The position numbers and the translations under genes were made by a program. Shown in pieces: positions 34,401 through 43,211 of a DNA stretch of 64,000 nt. The notes beneath the pieces are model-generated. The model searched no databases. It was not told the origin of the DNA and saw nothing but the letters and a program-made list of their open reading frames with translations. The stretch spans positions 14,424,666 to 14,488,665 of the forward strand of contig NC_049997.1 of NCBI RefSeq assembly GCF_000003815.2, read 5' to 3'. The stretch is from Branchiostoma floridae. Lineage: Eukaryota > Chordata > Leptocardii > Amphioxiformes > Branchiostomatidae. Every line of letters begins with the position of its first letter. Position 1 is the first letter of the stretch.

Positions 34401-35707
34401 CCCTCATCAATCACACAGTATCTCAACTCATATGTTAACAACAAATTGACAAGATCAAAATATAATAGCTGAATGCTTACCCATTTGTTGATGTGCACTG
34501 ACTGATCAGGCCAGTAGAATCGGACTGCAATGGCATGTATTGTTTTCTCCCGGCCACTGTGTCCACCAGTTTCATCAGTGTGAAACTGGTGAAACACCTC
34601 CTCAGTTTGGCCAGCTTTAAGCACCTTCACCAGAATCTCTTTTTTTTGCTTTTGATCATTAATCTTCTTCTTGTACACTAACGTGCCATTGCCTGTTGAA
34701 AAAAAAAAGCCATAACATTAGCCAGACTGACCTGATCCGAAACTCCCATTCACCTTAAATACCGCCACATCAAAAACACTGTTATGGAGGCTTTGAAAGT
34801 TTGACTACACTGCCAGTCATTCCTACAATATAGTGGCTATCAGAAATGGTCCTGCATAAGAGAAACGAACAACACAAACAACACTTCATACAACCCCCTC
34901 ACATACAAGTTGACACATATAAACACATAGGATAACGTACATCCATTCCTACATCCATGCGCACTGAGACTTTATGTTTGAGACATTTGTTTCAAATTTG
35001 ATGTTTTGGCAAACTTCTCTCTTCCTATGGTCCCAACTGTTGTCTTGGGTGTCCACTTTCCACAAGGAAATTTCATAGGAGGCCCAAACATTCTTTCTTT
35101 AGGCCTGACTGGAATTTTGGCCGAAGGGAATATACAATATACCATGTTTACATGTCAAAGAACTGTGGATGCTGGTTGTTCATTGCTGCACAATACCCCC
35201 CAACCAAATGTGAAAAACGGTTGCCTTCTGTCCAATGCTCCCAGCAGCAGCAGCAGTTGTCGTCACCCAGTTTTAGCTTTGACAAATCCATTAGGCACCA
35301 ACCCCCCATTCATAGCCTTGGGGCTCAAAAAGGGTCTCAGAAAAGCCTGCAGGCTAGCCTGCTGGGCCCAGGGTTTTCCGTAAACCCTTAACGTTAACGT
35401 TATAGTACAAGCAGACTTAAATTGCATGTGATCTAGGGAACCGTTGAGAATATAAACGATTCAACCCCATTTCATACTTCTATAAACGAAGTAATCACCT
35501 CGACCAAAGACAAGATCAAGACAAATTCACAATTTCCTCTGATCTCCATTAACGAAATACCAAAAGTTGAAGGAACACTTTACCATCAAGGGCGAACGGT
35601 TTGGCCTTTTTCCTAAAGGCACGCTTCGCCTCTTTTGTCTTCACGTCCTCAGGATATCCGTTCCCCGACACATAGTTTCTAATTGATACATAGTTTCTTG
35701 GATCCAT
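15607..35707 (-). CDS. Ginger1-type transposase: gypsy-like integrase-Ulp1 protease-PHD-UBA fusion, 24 exons
   Basis: Exons (- strand order): 35584-35707, 34481-34692, 33994-34065, 32819-33052, 32244-32350, 30801-30972, 28746-30551, 28134-28181, 27684-27770, 27227-27298, 26985-27073, 26564-26669, 25284-25377, 24917-24969, 23426-23531, 22131-22217, 21432-21494, 20716-20808, 20227-20307, 18592-18636, 18103-18234, 17697-17807, 16425-16481 and 15607-16046. They sum to 4,491 nt (1,496 residues plus stop); every junction keeps phase and no internal stop is seen. Domains: YPYY-like N terminus, H2C2 finger (about 75-130), DDE core (D147, D206, E242), GPY/F (about 388), 39-residue repeats (443-855), Ulp1 protease (about 900-1043), PHD-like finger (1075-1127), UBA (1250-1294), C-terminal Cys module (1351-1496). 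It should cut and join element ends. Exons 16-20 and the start of exon 19 are less certain. Confidence 0.88.
17080..17465. repeat. short-motif tandem cluster and inverted tRNA-like SINE pieces in an intron
   Basis: 17100-17260 repeats GTCTTGAGACC/GGTCTCAAGAC words. 17290-17345 contains GGCCCAGGTTCAAATCCTGG and 17380-17460 its inverse type (CCCAGGATTCGAACCTAGG with AAGCCAAAAGGTC). These are tRNA B-box-like pieces in opposite orientation, with a related fragment at 32460-32525. No cloverleaf is intact. Confidence 0.5.
18103..18234 (-). other. UBA domain exon
   Basis: The exon encodes SLVEMGFELKAAKQAAKH ... LESAVDWVLEH, the three-helix pattern of a UBA domain with its Met-Gly-Phe loop and the final Ala-Val-x-Trp-Leu/Val helix. 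UBA domains bind ubiquitin. Phase 1 at both ends fits the neighbouring small phase-1 exons, a pattern that favours exon shuffling. Confidence 0.85.
19048..19443. mobile_element. MITE with about 36-bp TIRs in an intron
   Basis: The ends read AGGCCCAGGAAAAAAATG on the left and its inverse on the right (...TTTTTTTCCTAGGCCT), extending through GTTGTGTTTCCTGTTT / AAACAGGAAACACAAC. No coding capacity. Confidence 0.75.
21541..21778. mobile_element. palindromic MITE, copy 2
   Basis: Starts ACATCAACTCTCATAATTCC and ends with the inverse ...GGAATTATGAGAGTTGAT, with internal arms around CAACCTTGAGAAGGCC. Same family as 6738-6925. Confidence 0.8.
22327..23206. mobile_element. MITE with about 35-bp TIRs filled with GGCTG-type tandem words
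   Basis: Left end ATGCCTAGGTTACACATAGC and right end ...GCTATGTGTAACCTAGGCAT are inverse copies that continue into GAATTTGGCTCC/GGAGCTAAATTC. TA flanks both ends, a possible 2-bp duplication. Both subterminal regions are arrays of short TCGGCTGGTGTTCGG-like words, perhaps transposase-binding sites. No gene inside. Confidence 0.85.
23426..24969 (-). other. PHD-like zinc finger (two exons)
   Basis: The Cys/His series over 24917-24969 and 23426-23531 is YRCSMCGEMCDHEK then CNCQYPFSFHAECLKK ... FCDFCRW. It has C-x2-C, paired Cys, His-x2-Cys and a final C-x2-C, the layout of a PHD or RING-like finger. It may read histone tails or act with the ubiquitin-type domains; only the metal-binding framework is visible. 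Confidence 0.7.
25434..26041. repeat. dispersed repeat ending in (CA)n/(CAGA)n, in an intron
   Basis: Starts near AGACCTCATATCTCCATGAG, carries several TTATGCAAAT/ATTTGCATAA words, and ends with CA/CAGA microsatellite and TACCTCCATTTTTTCATGGA. The CTCCATGAG / CATGGAGG ends are imperfect inverses. Related to 31062-32005 and 12690-13510. Confidence 0.7.
26143..26355. mobile_element. palindromic MITE, copy 3 (degenerate)
   Basis: Begins TTGACTCTCATAATTCC and ends near ATTTATGATAGTC. Shares ATACCGCCAC and TTCTCAAG words with copies 1 and 2. Confidence 0.6.
26564..28770 (-). other. Ulp1/C48-like cysteine protease domain
   Basis: Built over six exons. The entry motif KAWLNDA-VINAVLYSL matches the Ulp1 hallmark Trp-Leu-Asn-Asp. 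Catalytic positions are His974 in SSHWTLV, Asn991 in ILYFNSFG (usually Asp; an Asp-to-Asn change occurs in some cysteine proteases), Gln1031 and Cys1037 in HQKDSHSCGLYV. Ulp1 enzymes process SUMO or related modifiers. In Ginger1 a protease at this place is known; its substrate is not. Confidence 0.85.
28330..28640. other. non-coding intron with a short inverted repeat
   Basis: ATCACATAAATCTATATGGCC at 28485 and its inverse at about 28570-28595 form a hairpin around an AT-rich core. No known element recognised. Confidence 0.4.
28908..30146 (-). repeat. in-frame minisatellite encoding 39-residue repeats
   Basis: Ten full and one partial 117-bp units, almost identical, inside exon 28746-30551. 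Each unit encodes a Ser/Thr/Glu-rich segment containing NLPGSSVTSDSTEAH and HTPSESTGGTFSS. Differences are few (Val-Thr/Val-Met, Lys/Glu, Asp/Glu), so the array expanded recently. It links the GPY/F segment to the protease and is likely disordered. Confidence 0.95.
31062..32005. repeat. dispersed repeat ending in (CATA)n, in an intron
   Basis: Starts GAGTTCCACGACCTCATACC with TTCGCCAAATG and ends ATACCTTGTTGGCGAAGGTA after a CATA microsatellite (31915-31975). The TTCGCCAA / TTGGCGAA ends are inverse. The 5' end alone recurs at 54308-54345. Confidence 0.7.
33403..33712. mobile_element. hAT-like MITE in an intron
   Basis: Starts CAGGGTTGGACAAGT and ends with the inverse, ACTTGTCCAACCCTG. CAGGG...CCCTG ends are typical of hAT elements. 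Internal GGGCAAGT/ACTTGCCC words repeat. I could not see a convincing 8-bp duplication. Confidence 0.8.
34152..34187. mobile_element. 36-bp near-perfect palindrome inserted relative to the sister copy
   Basis: Two 18-bp arms (CAAGGACGTTATATCACA and its complement with one mismatch). The copied intron at about 7460-7480 lacks it and has one TCATCC/GGATGA word, whereas here TCATCC occurs on both sides (34146-34151 and 34189-34194), as expected for a 6-bp target duplication. Confidence 0.65.
34738..34800. mobile_element. palindromic MITE, truncated copy 4
   Basis: Holds the AACTCCCATTCACCTTAAAT end seen at the right of copy 1 and breaks off after GTTATGGAGGC. It sits at the same intron 1 position as copy 1 in the left pseudogene; the rest has been replaced by unrelated DNA up to about 35430. 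Confidence 0.65.
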
Positions 35708-35859
35708 GGCTGCACAGGCAGCAAATTTGACTCAATGGCTACTGGCGCCAACAGAGTTACTGTAGAGAAGAACTCTGAAGAGATGACGTAGTATAGTCAC
35801 GTGGTCAGATCGACGGAACCATTGTGGGTGCGGGGGCGACTCACAATATTTCAGGGCCG
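35708..35859 (-). promoter_or_regulatory. probable promoter/5' UTR of the transposase gene
   Basis: Conserved with the copy at 6313-6455: TTGGCGCCA (E2F-type), a TACGTCA (CRE-like) element and CACGTG. It lies between the ATG at 35707 and the first satellite monomer. No TATA box is visible. Regulation by these factors is inference. Confidence 0.5.
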
Positions 35860-36345
35860 ACCCGGTATTTTGGGGCCCCCCTTCTTAAATTTCCAAAGCT
35901 ACTTCACAAACCGCTTTTTGGAGTAAGACATTAAAGTACTTGTAGGGAACTTGTTGACGTCCAAATTTGATAAGGTTTGTGCAAAGCGTTCGTCCCCTTG
36001 GAAGGGGGGCCCCAAAAGTCCAGGGCTCAACCCAGGGCTAGTCCAGGGCTCACCCCGGTATTTTGAGGCCCCCCTCCTTAAATTTCCAAAGCTAGTTCAC
36101 AGACCGCTTTTTTTAGTAAGACATTAAAGTACTTGTTGGGAACTTGTTGACGTCCAAGTTTGATAAGGATTGTGCAAAGCGTTCGTCCCCTGGGAAGGGG
36201 GGCCCTAAAAGTCCAAGTCCAGGTATCAACCCCCGTATTTTGGGGGCCCCCTCCTTAAATTTCCAAAGCTAATTCACAGACCGCTTTTTTTTAGTAAGAC
36301 ATTAAAGTACTTGTGGGGAACTTGTTGACGTCCAAGTTTGATAAG

Positions 36346-36769
36346 NNNNNNNNNNNNNNNNNNNNNNNNNNNNNNNNNNNNNNNNNNNNNNNNNNNNNNN
36401 NNNNNNNNNNNNNNNNNNNNNNNNNNNNNNNNNNNNNNNNNNNNNNNNNNNNNNNNNNNNNNNNNNNNNNNNNNNNNNNNNNNNNNNNNNNNNNNNNNNN
36501 NNNNNNNNNNNNNNNNNNNNNNNNNNNNNNNNNNNNNNNNNNNNNNNNNNNNNNNNNNNNNNNNNNNNNNNNNNNNNNNNNNNNNNNNNNNNNNNNNNNN
36601 NNNNNNNNNNNNNNNNNNNNNNNNNNNNNNNNNNNNNNNNNNNNNNNNNNNNNNNNNNNNNNNNNNNNNNNNNNNNNNNNNNNNNNNNNNNNNNNNNNNN
36701 NNNNNNNNNNNNNNNNNNNNNNNNNNNNNNNNNNNNNNNNNNNNNNNNNNNNNNNNNNNNNNNNNNNNN
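36346..36769. other. assembly gap (N) in the satellite
   Basis: Run of N; true satellite length unknown. Confidence 0.99.
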
Positions 36770-38197
36770 ATTTTGGGGGGCCCCCCTCTCTAAATTTCCA
36801 AAAGTTAATTTCCCAGAACGTTTTTTTTTTAATAAGACATTAAAGGTTTTTGTGGGGAACTTGTTGACGTCCAAGTTTGATAAGGGATGGGGCAAAGCGT
36901 TCGTCCCCTCGGAAGGGGGGCCTCAAAAGTCCAGGGCTCAACCCAGAGTTAGTCCAGGGCTCAACCCGGTATTATGAGGCCCCCCCTCCTTAAATTTCCA
37001 AAGCTAATTCACAGACCGCTTTTTTTAGTAAGACATTAAAGTACTTGTGGGGAACTTGTTGACGTCCAAGTTTGATAAGGATGTGCAAAGCGTGCGTCCC
37101 CTGGGAAGGGGGGACCCAAAAGGCCAGGTATCAACCCGGTATTTTGGGGCCCCCCTCCTTAAATTTCCTAAGCTAGTTCACAGACCGCTTTTTTTAGTAA
37201 GACATTAAAGTACTTGTGGGGAACTTGTTGACGTCCAAATTTGATAAGGTTTGTGAAAAGCGTTTGTCCCCTTGGAAGGGGGGCCCCAAAAGTCCAGGGC
37301 TCAACCCGGTATTTTGGGGCCCCCCTCCTTAAATTTCCTAAGCTAGTTCACAGACCGCTTTTTTTAGTAAGACATTAAAGTACTTGTGGGGAACTTGTTG
37401 ACGTCCAAATTTGATAAGGTTTGTGAAAAGCGTTTGTCCCCTTGGAAGGGGGGCCCCAAAAGTCCAGGGCTCAACCCGGTATTTTGGGGACCCCTCCTTA
37501 AATTTCCTAAGCTAGTTCAAAGACCGCTTTTTTTAGTAAGACATTAAAGTACTTGTGGGGAACTTGTTGACGTCCAAATTTGATTAGGTTTGTGAAAAGC
37601 GTTTGTCCCCTTGGAAGGGGGGCCCCAAAAGTCCAGGGCTCAACCTAGGGCTAGTCCAGAGCTCACCCCGGTAATTTGGGGCCCCCCTCCTTAAATTTCC
37701 TAAGCTAGTTCACAGACCGCTTTTTTTAGTAAGACATTAAAGTACTTGTGGGGAACTTGTTGACGTCCAAATTTGATAAGGTTTGTGCAAAGCGTTCGTC
37801 CCCTTGGAAGGGGGGGCCCAAAAGTCCAGGGCTCAACCCAGGGCTAGTCCAGGGCTCAACCCGGTATTTTGAGGCCCCCTTCCTTAAATTTCCAAAGCTA
37901 GTTCACAGACCGCTTTTTTTAGTAAGACATTAAAGTACTTGTGGGGAACTTGTTGACGTCCAAATTTGATAAGGTTTGTGAAAAGCTTTTGTCCCCTTGG
38001 AAGGGGGGCCCCAAAAGTCCAGGGCTCAACCCGGTATTTAGGGGCCCCCCTCCTTAAATTTCCTAAGCCAGCTCACAGACCGCTTTTTTTAGTAAGACAT
38101 TAAAGTACTTGTGGGGAACTTGTTGACGTCCAAATTTGATAAGGTTTGTGAAAAGCGTTTGTCCCCTTGGAAGGGGGGCCCCAAAAGTCCAGGGCTC

Positions 38198-38584
38198 NNN
38201 NNNNNNNNNNNNNNNNNNNNNNNNNNNNNNNNNNNNNNNNNNNNNNNNNNNNNNNNNNNNNNNNNNNNNNNNNNNNNNNNNNNNNNNNNNNNNNNNNNNN
38301 NNNNNNNNNNNNNNNNNNNNNNNNNNNNNNNNNNNNNNNNNNNNNNNNNNNNNNNNNNNNNNNNNNNNNNNNNNNNNNNNNNNNNNNNNNNNNNNNNNNN
38401 NNNNNNNNNNNNNNNNNNNNNNNNNNNNNNNNNNNNNNNNNNNNNNNNNNNNNNNNNNNNNNNNNNNNNNNNNNNNNNNNNNNNNNNNNNNNNNNNNNNN
38501 NNNNNNNNNNNNNNNNNNNNNNNNNNNNNNNNNNNNNNNNNNNNNNNNNNNNNNNNNNNNNNNNNNNNNNNNNNNNNNNNNNNN
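38198..38584. other. assembly gap (N) in the satellite
   Basis: Run of N inside near-identical higher-order repeats. Confidence 0.99.
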
Positions 38585-39501
38585 ACCCCGTATATTGGGG
38601 CCCCCCTCCTTAAATTTCCAAAGCTAATTCACAGACCGGTTTAGTCAGTAAGACATTAAAGTACTTGTGGGGAACTTGTTGACGTCCAAATTTGATAAGG
38701 TTTGTGAAAAGCGTTTGTCCCCTTGGAAGGGGGGCCCCAAAAGTCCAGGGCTCAACCCGGTATTTTGGGGCCCCCCTCCTTAAATTTCCTAAGCTAGTTC
38801 ACAGACCGCTTTTTTTAGTAAGACATTAAAGTACTTGTGGGGAACTTGTTGACGTCCAAATTTGATAAGGTTTGTGAAAAGCGTTTGTCCCCTTGGAAGG
38901 GGGGCCCCAAAAGTCCAGGGCTCAACCCGGTATTTTGGGGACCCCTCCTTAAATTTCCTAAGCTAGTTCAAAGACCGCTTTTTTTAGTAAGACATTAAAG
39001 TACTTGTGGGGAACTTGTTGACGTCCAAATTTGATTAGGTTTGTGAAAAGCGTTTGTCCCCTTGGAAGGGGGGCCCCAAAAGTCCAGGGCTCAACCTAGG
39101 GCTAGTCCAGAGCTCACCCCGGTAATTTGGGGCCCCCCTCCTTAAATTTCCTAAGCTAGTTCACAGACCGCTTTTTTTAGTAAGACATTAAAGTACTTGT
39201 GGGGAACTTGTTGACGTCCAAATTTGATAAGGTTTGTGCAAAGCGTTCGTCCCCTTGGAAGGGGGGGCCCAAAAGTCCAGGGCTCAACCCAGGGCTAGTC
39301 CAGGGCTCAACCCGGTATTTTGAGGCCCCCTTCCTTAAATTTCCTTAGCTAGTTCAAAGACCGCTTTTTTTAGTAAGACATTAAAGTACTTGTGGGGAAC
39401 TTGTTGACGTCCAAATTTGATAAGGTTTGTGAAAAGCGTTTGTCCCCTTGGAAGGGGGGCCCCAAAAGTCCAGGGCTCAACCCAGGGCTAGTCCAGAGCT
39501 C

Positions 39502-39698
39502 NNNNNNNNNNNNNNNNNNNNNNNNNNNNNNNNNNNNNNNNNNNNNNNNNNNNNNNNNNNNNNNNNNNNNNNNNNNNNNNNNNNNNNNNNNNNNNNNNNN
39601 NNNNNNNNNNNNNNNNNNNNNNNNNNNNNNNNNNNNNNNNNNNNNNNNNNNNNNNNNNNNNNNNNNNNNNNNNNNNNNNNNNNNNNNNNNNNNNNNNN
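39502..39698. other. assembly gap (N) in the satellite
   Basis: Run of N inside the satellite. Confidence 0.99.
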
Positions 39699-42600
39699 GG
39701 TATTTTGGGGCCCCCCTCGTTAAATTTCCAAAGCTAATTCACAGACCGCTTTTTTTAGTAAGACATTAAAGTACTTGTGGGGAACTTGTTGACGTCCAAA
39801 TTTGATAAGGTTTGTGCAAAGCGTTCGTCCCCTGGGAAGGGGGGCCCCCAAAAGTCCAGGTATCAACCCCGTATTTTGGGGCCCCCCTCCTTAAATTTCC
39901 AAAGCTAATTCACAGACCGCTTTTTTTAGTAAGACATTAAAGTACTTGTGGGGAACTTGTTGACGTCCAAATTTGATAAGGTTTGTGAAAAGCGTTCGTC
40001 CCTTGGAAGGGGGCCCCCAAAAGTCCAGGGCTCAACCCAGGGCTAGTCCAGGGCTCACCCCGGTATTTTGAGGCCCTCCTCCTTAAATTTCCTAAGCTAG
40101 TTCACAGACCACTTTTTTTTAGTAAGACATTAAAGTACTTGTGGGGAACTTGTTGACGTCCAAGTTTGATAAGGATTGTGCAAAGCGTTCGTCCCCTGGG
40201 AAGGGGGGCCCCAAAAGTCCAGGGCTCAACCCGGTATTTTGGGGCCCCCCTCCTTAAATTTCCAAAGCTAATTAACAGACCGCTTTTTTTAGTAAGACAT
40301 TAAAGTACTTGTGGGGAACTTGTTGACGTCCAAATTTAATAAGGTTTGTGCAAAGCGTTCGTCCCCTTGGAAGGGGGGCCCCAAAAGTCCAGGGCTCACC
40401 CAGGGCTGTCCGGGCTCACCCCGGTATTTTGAGGCCCCCCTCCTTAAATTTCCAAAGCTAGTTCACAGACCGTCTTTTTTTAGTAAGACATTAAAGTACT
40501 TGTTGGGAACTTGTTGACGTCCAAGTTTGATAAGGATTGTGCAAAGCGTTCGTCCCCTGGGAAGGGGGGCCCCAAAAGTCCAGGTATCAACCCCCGTATT
40601 CTGGTGCCCCCCTCCTTAAATTTCCAAAGCTAATTCACAGACCGCTTTTTTTAGTAAGACATTAAAGTACTTGTGGGGAACTTGTTGACGTCCAAGTTTG
40701 ATAAGGATTGTGCAAAGCGTTCGTCCCCTTGGAAGGGGGGCCCCAAAAGTCCAGGGCTCAACCCAGAGCTAGTCCAGGGCTCAACCCGGTATTTTGAGGC
40801 CCCCCTCCTTAAATTTCCAAAGCTAATTCACAGACCGCTTTTTTTTAGTAAGACATTGAAGTACTTGTGGGGAACTTGTTGACGTCCAAGTTTGATAAGG
40901 TTTGTGAAAAGCGTGCGTCCCCTGGGAAGGGGGAGCCCAAAAGGCCAGGTATCAACCCGGTATTTTGGGGCCCCCTCCTTAAATTTCTTAAGCTAGTTCA
41001 CAGACCGCTTTTTAGTAAGACATTAAAGTACTTGTGGGGAACTTGTTGACGTCCAAGTTTGATAAGGATTGTGCAAAGCGTGCGTCCCCTGGGAAGGGGG
41101 GCCCCAAAAGTCCAGGGCTCAACCCGGTATTTTGAGGCCCCCCTCCTTAAATTTCCTAAGCTAGTTCACAGACCGCTTTTTTTAGTAAGACATTAAAGTA
41201 CTTGTGGGGAACTTGTTGACGTCCAAATTTGATAAGGTTTGTGCAAAGCGTTCGTCCCCTTGGAAGGGGGCCCCAATAGTCCAGGGCTCAACCCAGGGCT
41301 AGTCCAGAGCTCACCCCGGTATTTTGAGGCCCCCCTCCTTAAATTTCCTAAGCTAGTTCACAGACCGCTTTTTTTAGTAAGACATTAAAGTACTTGTGGG
41401 GAACTTGTTGACGTCCAAGTTTGATAAGGATTGTGCAAAGCGTGCGTCCCCTGGGAAGGGGGGGGGGCCCAAAAGTCCAGGCATCAACCCGGTATTTTGG
41501 GGCCCCCCTCCTTAAATTTCCTAAGCTAATTCACAGACCGCTTTTTTTTGTAAGACATTAGAGTACTTGTGGGGAACTTGCTGACGTCCAAATTTGATAA
41601 GGTTTGTGAAAAGCGTTCGTCCCTTGGAAGGGGGCCCCAAAAGTCCAGGGCTCAACCCAGGGCTAGTCCAGGGCTCACCCCGGTATTTTGAGGCCCCCCT
41701 CCTTAAATTTCCTAAGCTAGTTCACAGACCACTTTTTTTTAGTAAGACATTTAAGTACTTGTGGGGAACTTGTTGACGTTCAAATTTGATAAGGATTGTG
41801 CAAAGCGTTCGTCCCCTGGGAAGGGGGGCCCCAAAAGTCCAGGGCTCAACCCGGCATTTTGGGGCCCCCCTCCTTAAATTTCCAAAGCTAATTCACAGAC
41901 CGCTTTTTTTAATAAGACATTAAAGTACTTGTGGGGAACTTGTTGACGTCCAAGTTTGATAAGGTTTGTGCAAAGCGTTCGTCCCCTTGGAAGGGGGGCC
42001 CCAAAAGTCCAGGGCTCAACCCAGGGCTAGTCCAGGGCTCACCCCGGTATTTGGGGCCGCCCTCCTTAAATTTCCAAAGCGAGTTTAAAGACCGCTTTAT
42101 CTAGTAAGACATTAAAGTACTTGTGGGGAACTTGTTGACGTCCAAGTTTGATAAGGTTTGTGCAAAGCGTTCGTCCCCTGGGAAGGGGGGCCCCAAAAGT
42201 CCAGTGCTCAACCCAGAGCTAGTCCAGGGCTCAACCCGGTATTTTGAGGCCCCCCTCCTTAAATTTCCAAAGCTAGTTCACAGACCGCTTTTTTTAGTAA
42301 GACATTAAAGTACTTGTTGGGAACTTGTTGACGTCCAAGTTTGATAAGGATTGTGCAAAGCGTTCGTCCCCTGGGAAGGGGGGACCCAAATGTCCACGGC
42401 TGAAACCGGTATTTTGGGGCCCCCCCTCCTTAAATTTCCAATGCTAGTTCACATACCCCTTTTTGGAGTAAGACATTAAAGCACTTGTTGGGAATTTGTT
42501 GACGTCCAAGTTTGATAAGGCTTGTGCAAAGCGTTCGTCCCCTGGGAAGGGGGGACCCAAAAGTCCAGGGCTCAACCCGGTATTTTGGGGTCCCCCTTCT

Positions 42601-42865
42601 TGGCTAGTTCACAGAGCTTAACCCGGTATTTTGGCCCCCCCCTCCTTAAATTTCCAAAGCTAGTTCACAGACCGCTTTTTCTAGTAAGACATTGAAGTTC
42701 TTATTGGGAACTTGTTGACGTCCAAGTTTGATAAGGATTGTGCAAAGCGTTCGTCGTCTGGGGAGGGGGGCCTCAAAATTTCAGGGCTCAACCCGATATT
42801 TTGGGGCCCCCCTTCTTGGCTAGTTTACAGTGCTCAACCCGGTATTTTGGGGCCCCCTTCTTGGC

Positions 42866-43207
42866 TAGTTCACAGAACGTTTTATCTAGCAAGGCTGATA
42901 TCTACGCAAACCTATAATAATAAAAAACAAAGTTTATTTTTAGAAACGATTGCACGGACCATTTTCCCACATAATTAAGACTCCACAGTGTCATAATGTT
43001 GGCCCTCAATACAGATACACATGTGACGACAAGCTTGTTTCTGATGCCAGCCAGTGTATATGGGGAATGTCCTTGTGGGCCTTCGTAGTTTTCAGGCCAC
43101 GCCCCCGCATGCAAAATTTGGGTCACGTGACCAGGGGGGCCGCAGAAATTTGGGTCACGTGACCAGGGGGGCCGCAGAATTCTGGGGGGCCCCAGAATTC
43201 TGTAACA
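42866..43207 (-). repeat. right terminal inverted repeat
   Basis: Inverse of 5681-5990, ending GAATTCTGTAACA. It is 32 bp longer because the block with GGGTCACGTGACC and GGGGGGCCGCAGAA is present twice in tandem (starts 43120 and 43152) against once on the left. From an ATG at 43060 it is open in the frame of the downstream PLAT half-exon. Confidence 0.92.
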
Positions 43208-43211
43208 CCGG
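43208..43211. repeat. target-site duplication, right copy (CCGG)
   Basis: CCGG directly after the element, matching 5677-5680; the host exon resumes at 43212. Confidence 0.88.

Larger units (their letters stand above)
32244..34692 (-). other. integrase zinc finger and D58D35E catalytic core
   Basis: Exon 34481-34692 ends in an H2C2 layout (FHTDETGGHSG ... FYWPDQSVHINKW) completed by ECKGC in the next exon. The RNase H-like core follows in 32819-33052: GMDLIGPL holds the first Asp, SATDYFTKW is the usual central strand, and LTDQGKEF holds the second Asp. Exon 32244-32350 holds HPQTNGLDERTN with the Glu. The spacing is 58 residues between the Asp residues and 35 between the second Asp and the Glu, as in gypsy integrases, so the catalytic triad is intact. 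Confidence 0.93.
35860..42865 (-). repeat. subterminal satellite array (right, about 35 or more monomers)
   Basis: Tandem units of about 170 bp, with longer ones of about 190-210 bp carrying an extra CCCAGGGCTAGTCCAGGGCT segment. Landmarks per unit are TAAGACATTAAAGTACTTGT, GGGGAACTTGTTGACGTCC and GCAAAGCGTTCGTCCCC. Blocks of several units recur almost unchanged (for example 37490-37880 and 38930-39330), which shows higher-order structure. The array touches the right TIR and is inverted relative to the left arrays. Three N gaps interrupt it. Short open frames that recur with the monomer are not treated as genes. Confidence 0.95.
5681..43207 (-). mobile_element. giant Ginger1-type DNA transposon inserted in a PLAT exon
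   Basis: The 37,527-bp element starts TGTTACAGAATTCTGGGG and ends with the inverse, ...CTGTAACA. It is flanked by CCGG at 5677-5680 and CCGG at 43208-43211. Removing the element plus one CCGG restores a continuous PLAT-domain exon (216 nt, 72 codons, phase 0 at both ends). A long gene for a gypsy-like integrase with a Ulp1 protease lies inside on the - strand. The combination of TG...CA ends, long TIRs, a CCGG duplication and a gypsy integrase with a C-terminal protease is the published definition of Ginger1 transposons. The subterminal satellite, nested elements and a rearranged second copy of the gene ends inflate its size. Three N gaps lie within it. Confidence 0.92.

Noticed and set aside
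36302-36895. Long frames spanning N gaps
   Set aside because: Open only because the gap is unknown sequence.
37748-42308. Recurrent open frames of about 60 residues (MGNLLTSKF...) in the right satellite
   Set aside because: They recur with each monomer on a satellite whose period is not a multiple of three; they share no start context or splice signals, and similarity between them is explained by the repeat itself.
5681-43207. LTR retrotransposon (gypsy) interpretation
   Set aside because: Termini are inverted rather than direct repeats, the duplication is CCGG, the gene has many introns, and no gag, protease-RT or RNase H frames are seen next to the integrase.
5681-43207. Polinton/Maverick interpretation (integrase plus protease, large size)
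   Set aside because: No protein-primed DNA polymerase, packaging ATPase or capsid genes; the duplication is 4 rather than 6 bp, and the integrase is fused to a GPY/F segment and Ulp1.
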